Of a DNA stretch of 64,000 nucleotides, positions 25,062 to 32,813 are shown one piece after another. Position numbers and translations under genes: made by a program. How positions within the stretch are numbered: position 1 is the first letter of the stretch; every line of letters starts with the position of its first letter. Under the pieces are notes generated by a model that saw only the letters and a program-made list of their open reading frames with translations, was not told the origin of the DNA and did no database searches. Source of the DNA: S144-45 sp015494035 (GTDB lineage Bacteria > Pseudomonadota > Gammaproteobacteria > Xanthomonadales > Marinicellaceae); NCBI GenBank assembly GCA_027057345.1, contig JALUIX010000058.1:12587-76586 (forward strand), given 5' to 3'.

Positions 25062-26324
25062 ATGATATCACCACTCCCAAACCGAATATCCCGTTCCCTT
25101 GCGTTGACGTGGCTGTTTTGCATCGTTTCCTTTCAGGCCCTGGCGCAAACAGGATCAGGCAGTCCCAAGTCCGAAGATGTTCCCGACAGCACGCGCCTGT
25201 GGCAGATCGTTCAGCAACAACAGCACACTATTGAGACGTTGCAAAAAGAGCTGAGGGAGCTAAAAAACCGCCTCGACAGCACCGCCAAACACGTAGAGGC
25301 GCAAGAGGATAATCTGCAACAAATGGCCGAAGCCGTAGAAGACACCGTACCTGCGGCGGCACAAACCAGCCTGGGTGGTTACGGCGAGCTGCACTATAAC
25401 AACACTGACAGTGGCAATAAAGTGGATTTTCATCGCTTTGTGCTGTTTATCGGGCATGATTTCTCCGACCAAACACGTTTCTATTCCGAACTGGAAGTGG
25501 AGCACGCTCTGTCCGGTGAAGGAAAGCCCGGAGCAATGGAGCTGGAACAGGCTTTTATCGGGCACCGCTTTAACGATTCATTTACCGCTAAGGCCGGTTT
25601 AATGTTGATGCCAGTGGGTATACTCAATGAAACCCATGAACCCGATACCTTCTTTGGTGTTGAACGCAACCCGGTGGAAAAAAACATTCTGCCCACCACG
25701 TGGTGGGAAGCCGGGTTGGCCGGTCGCTGGAAAATCTCACAACGCCTCAGCGCGGATATCATGATATCCAGCGGGCTCAATGTGCCAACCAGTGGCTCCA
25801 AGGCATTTCTTATTCGTTCCGGTCGCCAAAGCGTGGCCAAGGCCACGGCCAATGACGGCGCCCTGACGGCCCGAATCCAGTTTCTACCCGCACCGGGCCT
25901 GCAGTTATCGGCCCTTGTCCATCAGCAACAGGACATAACCCAGGGTGAACTGGGTATAGGCGCCACCTTGCTGGAGGCCGATGCCCAATACCGCAACGGC
26001 CCGTTTGGCCTGAAGGCGTTGGTGGCCCGCTGGAACCTGGACGACAAAGTCAAGGCGCTGGCACCTGGCCGGGAACAACAAAGCGGCTATTACATCGAGC
26101 CTTCATGGCGATTTGGTGATCGGCAAAACATTGGCTTGTTTGCCCGTTATGCAATGTGGGACAACAACGCGGGTGATGACCGTGCAGACACGTCGATCAA
26201 ACAACTCAATATTGGTGCCAACTACTGGCTGCACCCGCAAGTGGTTTTCAAGATGGATTACCAGAACCAGTCTGGCGCGGCCGATGATGACGGATTCAAC
26301 CTGGGCGTGGGGTATTCTTTTTGA
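25062..26324 (+). CDS. Outer-membrane porin with N-terminal coiled coil (iron-regulated)
   Basis: A 420-residue outer-membrane beta-barrel. A signal peptide (LALTWLFCIVSFQALAQ) is followed by a heptad-rich coiled coil (WQIVQQQQHTIETLQKELRELKNRLDSTAKHVEAQEDNLQQM, about residues 46-88) that could trimerise or contact peptidoglycan, then a barrel: GGYGELHYNNTDSGNKVDFHRFVLFIGHDF, alternating strands, and a terminal FNLGVGYSF with the outer-membrane C-terminal Phe. The pattern resembles phosphate-selective (OprP/OprO-like) or carbohydrate porins. AGAGG lies before the ATG. First gene of a Fur-box-preceded operon with FMN-binding and PepSY genes, so a role in iron or iron-chelate traffic is inferred; the substrate is unknown. 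Confidence 0.85.
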   Translation: MISPLPNRISRSLALTWLFCIVSFQALAQTGSGSPKSEDVPDSTRLWQIVQQQQHTIETLQKELRELKNRLDSTAKHVEAQEDNLQQMAEAVEDTVPAAAQTSLGGYGELHYNNTDSGNKVDFHRFVLFIGHDFSDQTRFYSELEVEHALSGEGKPGAMELEQAFIGHRFNDSFTAKAGLMLMPVGILNETHEPDTFFGVERNPVEKNILPTTWWEAGLAGRWKISQRLSADIMISSGLNVPTSGSKAFLIRSGRQSVAKATANDGALTARIQFLPAPGLQLSALVHQQQDITQGELGIGATLLEADAQYRNGPFGLKALVARWNLDDKVKALAPGREQQSGYYIEPSWRFGDRQNIGLFARYAMWDNNAGDDRADTSIKQLNIGANYWLHPQVVFKMDYQNQSGAADDDGFNLGVGYSF

Positions 26325-26926
26325 TGAAAAATGCTTTCTGCCCTGCCCTGCCAATGGCCATGATGCGTCTTGATAGTCTCAAGGCCCGGTTTTTGATCGG
26401 GCTTTTGGGCTGTCTGTTTGTTTTGCTCGTCAGCACCCCGGCTCAGGCAGCCATGCCTGATGAGTTTCTGCACTTTCTGCAGGAGTCCTTTGGCAGCGAC
26501 AGGCCCCGGGTACAACGGCTGTGGCTAAACGAGCAACAAAGGAACGAAGCCGGAAAACTGTTACAAAGGCCCGTTCGAACACGATCGCTACGCTATTGGG
26601 GCGATGCCAGCCACAGCGTCTGGCTGCTGAACGAAATCGGCAAGGAGCGCCCCATTACCACCGCCATTGAAATCCGCAACGGCCGGGTCAAGCGTGTGCG
26701 CGTTATCACTTACCGGGAATCTCGCGGTGGTGAAGTGCAAGCGGACTGGTTCCTGAATCAGTTTCGAGGCCTGGAAAGAGAACACCTGGGCGCCCTGCAC
26801 AAAACCATTGACAGCATCAGCGGCGCCACCTTGTCTGTCAATGCCCTTAAAAAACAGGTGTCGCTGGCCCTGCTGGCTGCCGACTGGCTGAAGCAAAAGG
26901 CTGCGAAACTGGAAAAACAACCGTGA
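26324..26926 (+). CDS. Exported FMN-binding protein, probable ApbE substrate
   Basis: A 200-residue protein with a signal peptide (FLIGLLGCLFVLLVSTPAQA, about residues 23-42) and a C-terminal FMN-binding domain. DSISGAT at residues 163-169 matches the DxxSGAT flavinylation motif, with Thr169 the expected covalent FMN site, and TAIEIRNGRVKRVRVITYRESRGGEV resembles the strands that precede it in NqrC/RnfG-type domains. It should therefore be a periplasmic flavoprotein loaded by the divergently encoded ApbE. The ATG overlaps the porin stop by one base (TGATG), and the next gene overlaps by four, indicating tight coupling. Electron transfer to or from the PepSY membrane protein is inference. Confidence 0.88.
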   Translation: MKNAFCPALPMAMMRLDSLKARFLIGLLGCLFVLLVSTPAQAAMPDEFLHFLQESFGSDRPRVQRLWLNEQQRNEAGKLLQRPVRTRSLRYWGDASHSVWLLNEIGKERPITTAIEIRNGRVKRVRVITYRESRGGEVQADWFLNQFRGLEREHLGALHKTIDSISGATLSVNALKKQVSLALLAADWLKQKAAKLEKQP

Positions 26927-27717
26927 ACCCGCGCTGGATTCGCAAAACCCACCGTTGGCTGGGCGTTATTGCCGCCTTTTGGTTAGTCCTGCTGGCAGTA
27001 AGCGGCGTGCTGTTGCAGCACGCCGAAGACTGGGGGCTGGACAAAAAGCCGGTCCGCTCCGCCTGGTTATTGTCGTTGCATGGCCTGACACCCACGACTT
27101 GGGCTTATGACCCGGTGTCAGGCTCCGAAAGCGACCCGGTGAAAATACAGCAATTCGGCCAGCGCATCTTCCGGCTACCGGTAGGCAACCGGCAGTGGCT
27201 TGACCTGCCTGAGCAACCACTGGCGGTGTTTTCTGCCGGAAAGAGCCCGGACAACCAGCACCTGTGGCTGGTTTTCTCCAGCGAAATCTGGCAACTGAGA
27301 CCGACCGGTGAATTGATAAATCAATGGGACGCGTTCGATGGCCTGCCAACACCCATTGAGTCCATCAGTCTGGATAACAACGCCCTGATACTCGACACGT
27401 CGGATGGCTCGTTCGCTTTCGACCTGGTCACAGGATATCTGGCTGAAGCGCCTCTGGCTGCCGACCCCAGCCACAATCGCCATGCATCACGGCCACCGGC
27501 CCCGAAAAAATTTCCCGGAGCACTCGTCAATAGCCACATCAGCCAGAATCTGCTGAGCTGGCAGAAAGTGATTTTTTCCTGGCACGCGGGTTTACTGGGC
27601 ACCTGGTGGCTGAACGACCTGGCCGCCGCCGCACTGGTTTTTCTGTCCATCAGTGGGTTCTGGCTGTTTATGCGCAGAAACCGGAATTCGCGCAACCCCC
27701 GGAAAAACAGGGGGTGA
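26923..27717 (+). CDS. PepSY-associated transmembrane protein
   Basis: A 264-residue inner-membrane protein starting with GTG (overlap GTGA with the preceding stop). RKTHRWLGVIAAFWLVLLAVSGVLLQHAEDWGLD is the typical PepSY_TM first helix with His-x-Trp and a second His at its end; a periplasmic beta-rich middle part (about residues 45-190) is followed by WHAGLLGTWWLNDLAAAALVFLSISGFWLFMRRNR, a C-terminal helix. The His residues at both membrane borders could bind heme, as in cytochrome-like PepSY reductases. As third gene of the Fur-controlled operon it could pass electrons across the membrane to the flavoprotein (inference). Confidence 0.82.
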   Translation: MNPRWIRKTHRWLGVIAAFWLVLLAVSGVLLQHAEDWGLDKKPVRSAWLLSLHGLTPTTWAYDPVSGSESDPVKIQQFGQRIFRLPVGNRQWLDLPEQPLAVFSAGKSPDNQHLWLVFSSEIWQLRPTGELINQWDAFDGLPTPIESISLDNNALILDTSDGSFAFDLVTGYLAEAPLAADPSHNRHASRPPAPKKFPGALVNSHISQNLLSWQKVIFSWHAGLLGTWWLNDLAAAALVFLSISGFWLFMRRNRNSRNPRKNRG

Positions 27718-27999
27718 TAAGCCGCTATTGCCCTTAAGCACTGGTTGCAACACGGCAAGCCGCCTTTCCGCAGAGGCAACCAGGGAAGCTCTGATGACAA
27801 CAGCTCTATTTATTACCCCTGCCTTTTCAGCCAACTGGTGCGAACTACTGGTTATGCTGTTCAAGCGGCATAAAAACATCAAAGCCATTGGCGAAAACCT
27901 GGAGCAATCTTGATCTGTGACAGACTCGGCTGCTTGATTTATTGCCGTTAGCCGCCATAATCTAGCGGTTAACCTTTACTTCAGCCTGAGGAGTCCCGC
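27718..27999. other. Non-coding spacer with a possible MITE end remnant
   Basis: No convincing gene. GGGAAGCTCTGAT at 27782-27794 equals the first 13 bases of the dispersed repeat's end, but no second end or duplication follows, so it may be a solo terminal remnant. A short frame reading MTTALFITPAF begins at the ATG inside it, without a ribosome site. GAGGAG near 27990 belongs to the next gene. Confidence 0.4.
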
Positions 28000-28302
28000 A
28001 TGAGCTTGAAAGACACTTTTAACCTGAAAATTAAAACTGACATCCACAAGGTTTCCATGCTTTTCTGGATCTTGTTGATTTTTATTGTGGCCCGTTCTGC
28101 CTGGGTGTTGTTTAACCACGCCTTTGATGTGCCACTGACTGATCCCTACTTCCCATGGGAAAACCTGTTTCTCACCATAACGGCCCTGGCCATTGCCGTG
28201 CTGGCGCTCAAAGGCTGGTTCGAAACGTTCAAGGTGCTGTACGAAATCAACGACAACCTGGAAGCCATCCGCGAACAGGAAACAAACAAAACCACCCAAT
28301 AA
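28000..28302 (+). CDS. Small two-helix membrane protein
   Basis: A 100-residue protein with no recognised family. Two transmembrane segments are visible: FWILLIFIVARSAWVLF (about residues 22-38) and LFLTITALAIAVLALKGWF (about 56-74), separated by a short periplasmic-type loop with DVPLTDPYFPWE, and a charged C-terminal helix (YEINDNLEAIREQETNKTTQ). CCTGAGGAGTCCCGC gives a strong ribosome site before the ATG, which supports expression. A strong terminator follows, so it is probably a single-gene unit. Confidence 0.8.
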   Translation: MSLKDTFNLKIKTDIHKVSMLFWILLIFIVARSAWVLFNHAFDVPLTDPYFPWENLFLTITALAIAVLALKGWFETFKVLYEINDNLEAIREQETNKTTQ

Positions 28303-28326
28303 GCTTTAATGAATCCATCGAAATTC

Positions 28327-28350
28327 AACCCGGCTCAAGCCGGGTTTTTT
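28327..28350 (+). terminator. Rho-independent terminator after the small membrane protein
   Basis: Stem ACCCGGCT / AGCCGGGT with a two-base loop followed by TTTTTT. It is enclosed by outer arms TGAATCCAT (28310-28318) and ATGGATTCA (28351-28359), a 9-bp perfect inverted repeat. Confidence 0.9.
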
Positions 28351-28409
28351 ATGGATTCAGGGTAGGAATCGCCAAGCACATTCGGTAAGCTCTATCCTGT
28401 TTTACTACT

Positions 28410-29072
28410 ATGGCCAAAGGCACCTTTATTGTGAAAACCCTTAAGCACCTGCTCGAAAAAAACCGCCAGTGGGCGGACGCCATCCGGCGCCAGCAGCCGG
28501 ATTTTTTCGAGCAGCTTTCGCGCCAGCAAAACCCGGATTACCTATGGATTGGCTGCTCTGACAGCCGGGTGCCCGCCAATCAGATTGTGGGCGTGGCTCC
28601 GGGGGAAATTTTTGTGCACCGTAACATTGCCAACGCCGTGGTGCACACCGACCTGAATTGCCTGTCCGTGATCCAATACGCGGTGGAGGTGCTGGGCATC
28701 AGGCACATCATTGTGTGCGGCCACTATGGCTGTGGCGGCATTCGCGCCGCCATGGAAAACCACCAACACGGCCTGATTGACAACTGGTTACTGCACATCA
28801 AGGACACTCAGCGCTTTCACGCTGCCGAGCTGGAGCCGCTGGACGCAGAAAAGCGCTTCGGGCGCCTGTGCGAACTGAACGTCATTGAACAGGTCAAGAA
28901 CGTGGCCCACAGCACCATCGTGCAAAATGCCTGGAATCGGCAGCGGACGGTGAACGTGCATGGCTGGATCTACGATCTGGGCAATGGCCTGATTTCCGAC
29001 CTGGGCTGTGGTGTTTCCAACCAGGAAGAATTGCAAGCACTGGATGCGGACTCAACGGTTAAGCCGGGCTGA
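28410..29072 (+). CDS. can: Beta-class carbonic anhydrase
   Basis: A 220-residue zinc enzyme interconverting CO2 and bicarbonate. Zinc ligands Cys49, His105 and Cys108 and the Asp51-Arg53 dyad are visible in WIGCSDSRVPANQI and CGHYGCGGIRAAM. Size and sequence agree with E. coli Can. The frame allows starts at MAKGTF (used) or at the downstream GTG before KTLKHLL; family proteins begin close to the latter. The 3' end overlaps the convergent def gene by 14 bases. Confidence 0.96.
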   Translation: MAKGTFIVKTLKHLLEKNRQWADAIRRQQPDFFEQLSRQQNPDYLWIGCSDSRVPANQIVGVAPGEIFVHRNIANAVVHTDLNCLSVIQYAVEVLGIRHIIVCGHYGCGGIRAAMENHQHGLIDNWLLHIKDTQRFHAAELEPLDAEKRFGRLCELNVIEQVKNVAHSTIVQNAWNRQRTVNVHGWIYDLGNGLISDLGCGVSNQEELQALDADSTVKPG

Positions 29073-29565
29073 GTGCGGCCTGTTTCTGCAGCTTTTTCAG
29101 GGCCATTTTCTTCTTCAGCGGCGACAGGCGATCAAGAAAAACAATGCCTTCGAGGTGATCCAGCTCGTGCTGGATACACACCGCCAGCAGGCCATCGGCC
29201 TCCATTTCGAAAGGCTTTCCGTGTTTATCCAGTGCCTTGACCCTGACACGCTCCGCACGCTTGACCTTGGCGTAGATGTCCGGCACGGACAGGCAGCCTT
29301 CTTCACACACCTGCTCACCTTCCGCTGCTGTGATTTCCGGGTTGATAAAGCACAGGGGCTGGTTTTTTTCTTCCGACAGGTCCATGACCACCAGGCGGAT
29401 GTGGCGATCCACCTGCGTGGCCGCCAGACCGATACCGGACGCGGCATACATGGTTTCCAGCATGTCATCGGCCAGTTGGCGAATGCTTTCATCCACGGTT
29501 TCCACCGCTTTGGCCTTGGTGCGCAAGCGTTTGTCAGGCAAGGTGAGTATGGGCAAAATGGCCAT
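29059..29565 (-). CDS. def: Peptide deformylase
   Basis: A 168-residue metalloenzyme removing the N-formyl group from nascent proteins. All three motifs are intact: GIGLAATQ (residues 44-51), EGCLS (89-93, metal ligand Cys91) and HELDH (133-137). In most gammaproteobacteria fmt and rsmB follow def; here the next gene on the other strand is carbonic anhydrase, converging with a 14-base overlap, so fmt must be elsewhere. Divergent from the LysM gene; both upstream regions contain GGCTAAACTAA in inverted orientation (29593-29603, 29712-29722). Confidence 0.97.
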   Translation of the reverse strand: MAILPILTLPDKRLRTKAKAVETVDESIRQLADDMLETMYAASGIGLAATQVDRHIRLVVMDLSEEKNQPLCFINPEITAAEGEQVCEEGCLSVPDIYAKVKRAERVRVKALDKHGKPFEMEADGLLAVCIQHELDHLEGIVFLDRLSPLKKKMALKKLQKQAALSPA

Positions 29566-29752
29566 GAAGTCTCATCAGGTTTGTCAAAGGGTTAGTTTAG
29601 CCGATTTGACTGCGGGAGAGAACACGCCCCTTGATTTCGCGCAAAAACCCGCCTTTTTGAGTTAATCTGAAGGATGTATCACAATTTTTTGTTTTACTCG
29701 GCACCCAAAATGGCTAAACTAAACTCACTTTAAAATCAAAGGGTTGTTAGCG

Positions 29753-30973
29753 ATGCTTAAAAAACAACATTTAATTGCAGCGCTGTTTTGGCTGGCCGCT
29801 TGGGCGGCATTCGCCGGTGAGGAGCCTGCAAACAGTCAGGGGGTGGAGCTCAACCCGTCGCACCCGGATGTGTATGTGGTGAAGAAAGGTGATACCTTGT
29901 GGGATATTTCGGCCCGGTTTCTCAAGTCCCCCTGGCTGTGGCCGGAAGTCTGGCACGCCAACCCCCAGATTGAAAACCCGCACTTAATCTATCCGGGCGA
30001 CCGCATCAGCCTGGTTTACGTGGATGGCAAGCCGCAACTTCGACTGGAGCGCGGTCATCCCACGGTCAAGCTGGGACCACAGGCACGAGCCATTGATCAC
30101 GACCAGGCCATTACCGCCATTCCTCTGGATGCCATCAAGCCTTTTCTGGAAGACCTACGTATCCTGTCGGATGAAGAGCTGAAAAACGTGCCTTACGTAG
30201 TGGCCATAGGTGAAGATCGCGTCATGGGCGCATCACCCTATGCCATTTACGTACGCAACCTAGACGCACACCCAGGCGAAACGTTTGCGGTGGCACACCC
30301 GACAGTAACTTATTACGAGGTGCCCCTGCACTACCCCTGGGATGAGTCCGATGAACGTGCCGTTAAATCCAAGGAGTGGCGTTTGAGTAGCCCGCACACT
30401 CTTGACAAGGTGTTGGGGCGTTTCTGGAAAAACTACATCAACCGCCCCTATTGGGAAAACGTCAAAATCCTGGGTCATGAAGTAGCCGATATCGCCACGG
30501 CCAAAGTCACCAATGTGGACAAGGACGTGGCCACCCTGATGATCCATGGCGGCAAACAGGAGGTGCGTGCCGGTGACTTGATCCTGCCGCTGAACAACAA
30601 CCAGTACAATCCGTACTTCTTTCCCAAGCCTGGCAAGGTCAACGATGACAACGTACGCGTTGTGGCGCTGAACAATGCCCTTTTCCGGGCCGGGAAATGG
30701 CAGGTGGTTGCCATCAACCGCGGCAGCACCAGCGGCGTGCAGGTGGGTGATGTGTTTCAGGTCAACCGGCCGGAAAAAGTGATCCGAGATGAAATCATGC
30801 ACCCCAAAGGTGACCTCAAAACCCTGTTCAAACCGGCCAAGGCCAAAGTCACCCTGCCGGAAGAGCCCGTGGGCCACATCATGGTGTTCCGCACCACGCC
30901 GCACATCAGTTACGCCATCATCACCGAGGGCAAGCGACCGGTCAAACTTTACGACTACGTGCGCACGCCGTGA
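29753..30973 (+). CDS. Secreted LysM peptidoglycan-binding protein
   Basis: A 406-residue protein with a signal peptide (LIAALFWLAAWAAFA) and one LysM domain (DVYVVKKGDTLWDISARFLKSPWLWPEVWHANPQIENPHLIYPGDRI, about residues 38-84). The long C-terminal part (IKPFLEDLRILSDEELKNVPYVVAIGEDRVMGASPYAIYVRNLDA... GRPVKLYDYVRTP) is the conserved domain found in LysM proteins encoded beside dprA in many gammaproteobacteria. It is presumably periplasmic and wall-associated; function not established. Start MLKKQHL is preferred over the ATG three codons earlier. A terminator separates it from dprA. Confidence 0.92.
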   Translation: MLKKQHLIAALFWLAAWAAFAGEEPANSQGVELNPSHPDVYVVKKGDTLWDISARFLKSPWLWPEVWHANPQIENPHLIYPGDRISLVYVDGKPQLRLERGHPTVKLGPQARAIDHDQAITAIPLDAIKPFLEDLRILSDEELKNVPYVVAIGEDRVMGASPYAIYVRNLDAHPGETFAVAHPTVTYYEVPLHYPWDESDERAVKSKEWRLSSPHTLDKVLGRFWKNYINRPYWENVKILGHEVADIATAKVTNVDKDVATLMIHGGKQEVRAGDLILPLNNNQYNPYFFPKPGKVNDDNVRVVALNNALFRAGKWQVVAINRGSTSGVQVGDVFQVNRPEKVIRDEIMHPKGDLKTLFKPAKAKVTLPEEPVGHIMVFRTTPHISYAIITEGKRPVKLYDYVRTP

Positions 30974-30999
30974 TCCCGGCTCTCTCGGCTGACAAATCC

Positions 31000-31030
31000 A
31001 AAAGGCTCGCGTTAGCGGGCCTTTTGCTTT
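31000..31030 (+). terminator. Terminator after the LysM gene
   Basis: Stem AAAAGGCTCGC / GCGGGCCTTTT (one G-T pair) with loop GTTA, followed by TTTTGCTTTT. Confidence 0.8.
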
Positions 31031-31058
31031 TATGCGGTCTTTGTCCTATATTGCCAGC

Positions 31059-32198
31059 ATGACAGAAACCGAAGCCTGGTTATTGCTGATACGCACCCCG
31101 GGGCTGGGCCCGGTGCGCATCAACCGCCTCATGGCACAGCTGGAATCACCCCGGGAGGCCTTTGGCCGAGCACGTTTCCCACCGGAGTGGAAGCTGCCTG
31201 TTGCCGCCCAGCAGGCCCTGCGCTCGCCGGACTTATCCGCCATACAGCGTGACCTAGACTGGTTGCAACAACCAGGCAATCACTTCATCACCCGCGAGGA
31301 TGCCCTGTTTCCGCCCTTGTTGCGGGAAATCCCCCAGCCACCGGCGGCCCTGTTTGTGCATGGGCAGGCAGAAACCCTGGTGCAACCGCAGGTGGCCATT
31401 ATTGGCAGTCGCCACGCCACCGAAGGCGCACTACGCAACACGCGCGATTTTGCCAGCGAACTGGCCCGTGTGGGGCTGACCGTCACCAGCGGCATGGCCC
31501 TGGGCGTGGATGGTGCATCGCACCAGGCAGCACTGGATGCCGGGGGCACCACCATTGCCGTCACCGGCACTGGCCTGGACATTGTTTATCCAGCCGCTCA
31601 CCGGCAACTGGCCCACCGGATTGCCCGCCACGGCGCTCTGGTCTCTGAATTTCCCCTGGGTACCCCGGCGGCGGCCAGCCACTTTCCCCGTCGCAACCGG
31701 CTGATTGCCGGGCTGTCTCTGGGAACCCTGGTGTGTGAGGCCGGTCTCAAGAGCGGTTCCCTGATAACGGCCAGGCTAACCATGGAAATGAACCGACCCG
31801 TCATGGCCATTCCCGGTAGCATTCACAATCCGCTCGCGCGAGGCTGTCACCAGTTGATCAAACAGGGCGCGCGGCTGGTGGAGTCAGCCTCGGAAATGCT
31901 GGAAGAAATCCGCCCCATGAGCCAACGCCTGGCCGGTGACCTGAAAAAACGCCTGCAGGCGGCGGAATCCACGCAAAAAAGCCCGCCAGTGCTTGATTCC
32001 CCCGAGCAGCTGGCCTATAGTGCCGCCTCCCCGGAGGGGCAAAAAATTCTGAATCTGATTGGCTTTGACCCAACCCCCATCGATCAAATAATTTCCAAAA
32101 GCGGCTTGACCGCAAACGAAGTTTCCTCCATTCTGTTAATACTGGAGCTGGAAGGCACGGTTGAATCCCTGCCAGGCGCACAATACACTCGCTTATGA
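31059..32198 (+). CDS. dprA: DNA-processing protein DprA
   Basis: A 379-residue Rossmann-fold protein that binds incoming single-stranded DNA and loads RecA in natural transformation; it is also widespread in non-competent species. N-terminal SAM-like region (LIRTPGLGPVRINRLM), then the core AIIGSRHATEGALRNTRDFASELARVGLTVTSGMALGVDGASHQAALDAGGTTIAV with the SGxAxGID-like motif, FPLGTPAAASHFPRRNRLIAGLS, GSLITARLTMEMNRPVMAIPGSI and a C-terminal winged helix (TPIDQIISKSGLTANEVSSILLILELEG). Start MTETEAW follows the family; an upstream in-frame ATG at 31032 lies in the terminator. It overlaps smg by 4 bases. Confidence 0.96.
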   Translation: MTETEAWLLLIRTPGLGPVRINRLMAQLESPREAFGRARFPPEWKLPVAAQQALRSPDLSAIQRDLDWLQQPGNHFITREDALFPPLLREIPQPPAALFVHGQAETLVQPQVAIIGSRHATEGALRNTRDFASELARVGLTVTSGMALGVDGASHQAALDAGGTTIAVTGTGLDIVYPAAHRQLAHRIARHGALVSEFPLGTPAAASHFPRRNRLIAGLSLGTLVCEAGLKSGSLITARLTMEMNRPVMAIPGSIHNPLARGCHQLIKQGARLVESASEMLEEIRPMSQRLAGDLKKRLQAAESTQKSPPVLDSPEQLAYSAASPEGQKILNLIGFDPTPIDQIISKSGLTANEVSSILLILELEGTVESLPGAQYTRL

Positions 32199-32674
32199 AC
32201 GAAAACATTATCGATTTATTGTTGTACCTGTTCGAGCATTACCTGTACGACAACCCCGAACAGGCCATCGACCGCTCACAGGTGCACAACAACCTGCGTG
32301 AAGCCGGCTTCTCTTCTCCGGCCATTGACAAGGCCTTTGACTGGCTGGAAAGCCTGTCCAGCCATTACGACACGGTGCAACTGAACGAGAACATCACCGC
32401 CCGTTCACTACGGGTTTTTTCCGACAGCGAGCAGGAAAAGCTGGACCGACAGTGTCAGGATTTCATTTACTACCTGGAAAACACCGGCATTCTGGACGCG
32501 GCGCGACGGGAAATTCTGATTGATAGCGTCATGATGCTGGAGATCGAGGACATTAACACCGAAGACCTGCAGTGGATTGCCCTGATCGTCCTGTTTTCAC
32601 AGCCAGGTCAGGAGCACGCATTTGCCACCCTGGAAAGCCTGCTGTTTGATTCACCAGTCAACTACGAACACTAG
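32195..32674 (+). CDS. smg: Smg family protein (DUF494)
   Basis: A 159-residue Smg/DUF494 protein of unknown function, coupled (ATGA) to dprA as in E. coli. MNENIIDLLLYLFEHY and DFIYYLENTGILDAARREILIDSVMMLE, plus DLQWIALIVLFSQPGQEHAF, are family-typical. The stop TAG is part of the CTAG target duplication in front of the short repeat copy F, so the repeat inserted exactly at the stop codon. Confidence 0.94.
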   Translation: MNENIIDLLLYLFEHYLYDNPEQAIDRSQVHNNLREAGFSSPAIDKAFDWLESLSSHYDTVQLNENITARSLRVFSDSEQEKLDRQCQDFIYYLENTGILDAARREILIDSVMMLEIEDINTEDLQWIALIVLFSQPGQEHAFATLESLLFDSPVNYEH

Positions 32675-32741
32675 GGAAGCCCTGATCGAATCATGAACTC
32701 GCCTCTCATACCTGAAATGTCCAGGTTCGATCAGCGCTTCC
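32675..32741. repeat. MITE-like repeat copy F (subfamily 2, internally deleted, 67 bp)
   Basis: Ends GGAAGCCCTGATCGAATC and TTCGATCAGCGCTTCC are intact, flanks CTAG (32671-32674) and CTGG (32742-32745). The interior (CATGAACTCGCCTCTCATAC, then CTGAAATGTCC) matches the complement of the right part of copy D, then jumps directly to the other end, so about 90 bases, including the central hairpin, are missing. Confidence 0.85.
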
Positions 32742-32813
32742 CTGGCGCCGGCGCTAACCCATTGGCCCGTCCGCCCAGGGGCGAAAGCGGGCAGACCAAG
32801 AGAACACACCACC

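Noticed and set aside
27820..27913. Small plus-strand gene ending KAIGENLEQS after the PepSY gene
   Set aside because: Its possible ATG lies in the MITE-end remnant, there is no ribosome site, and I could not match the 39 residues to a family.
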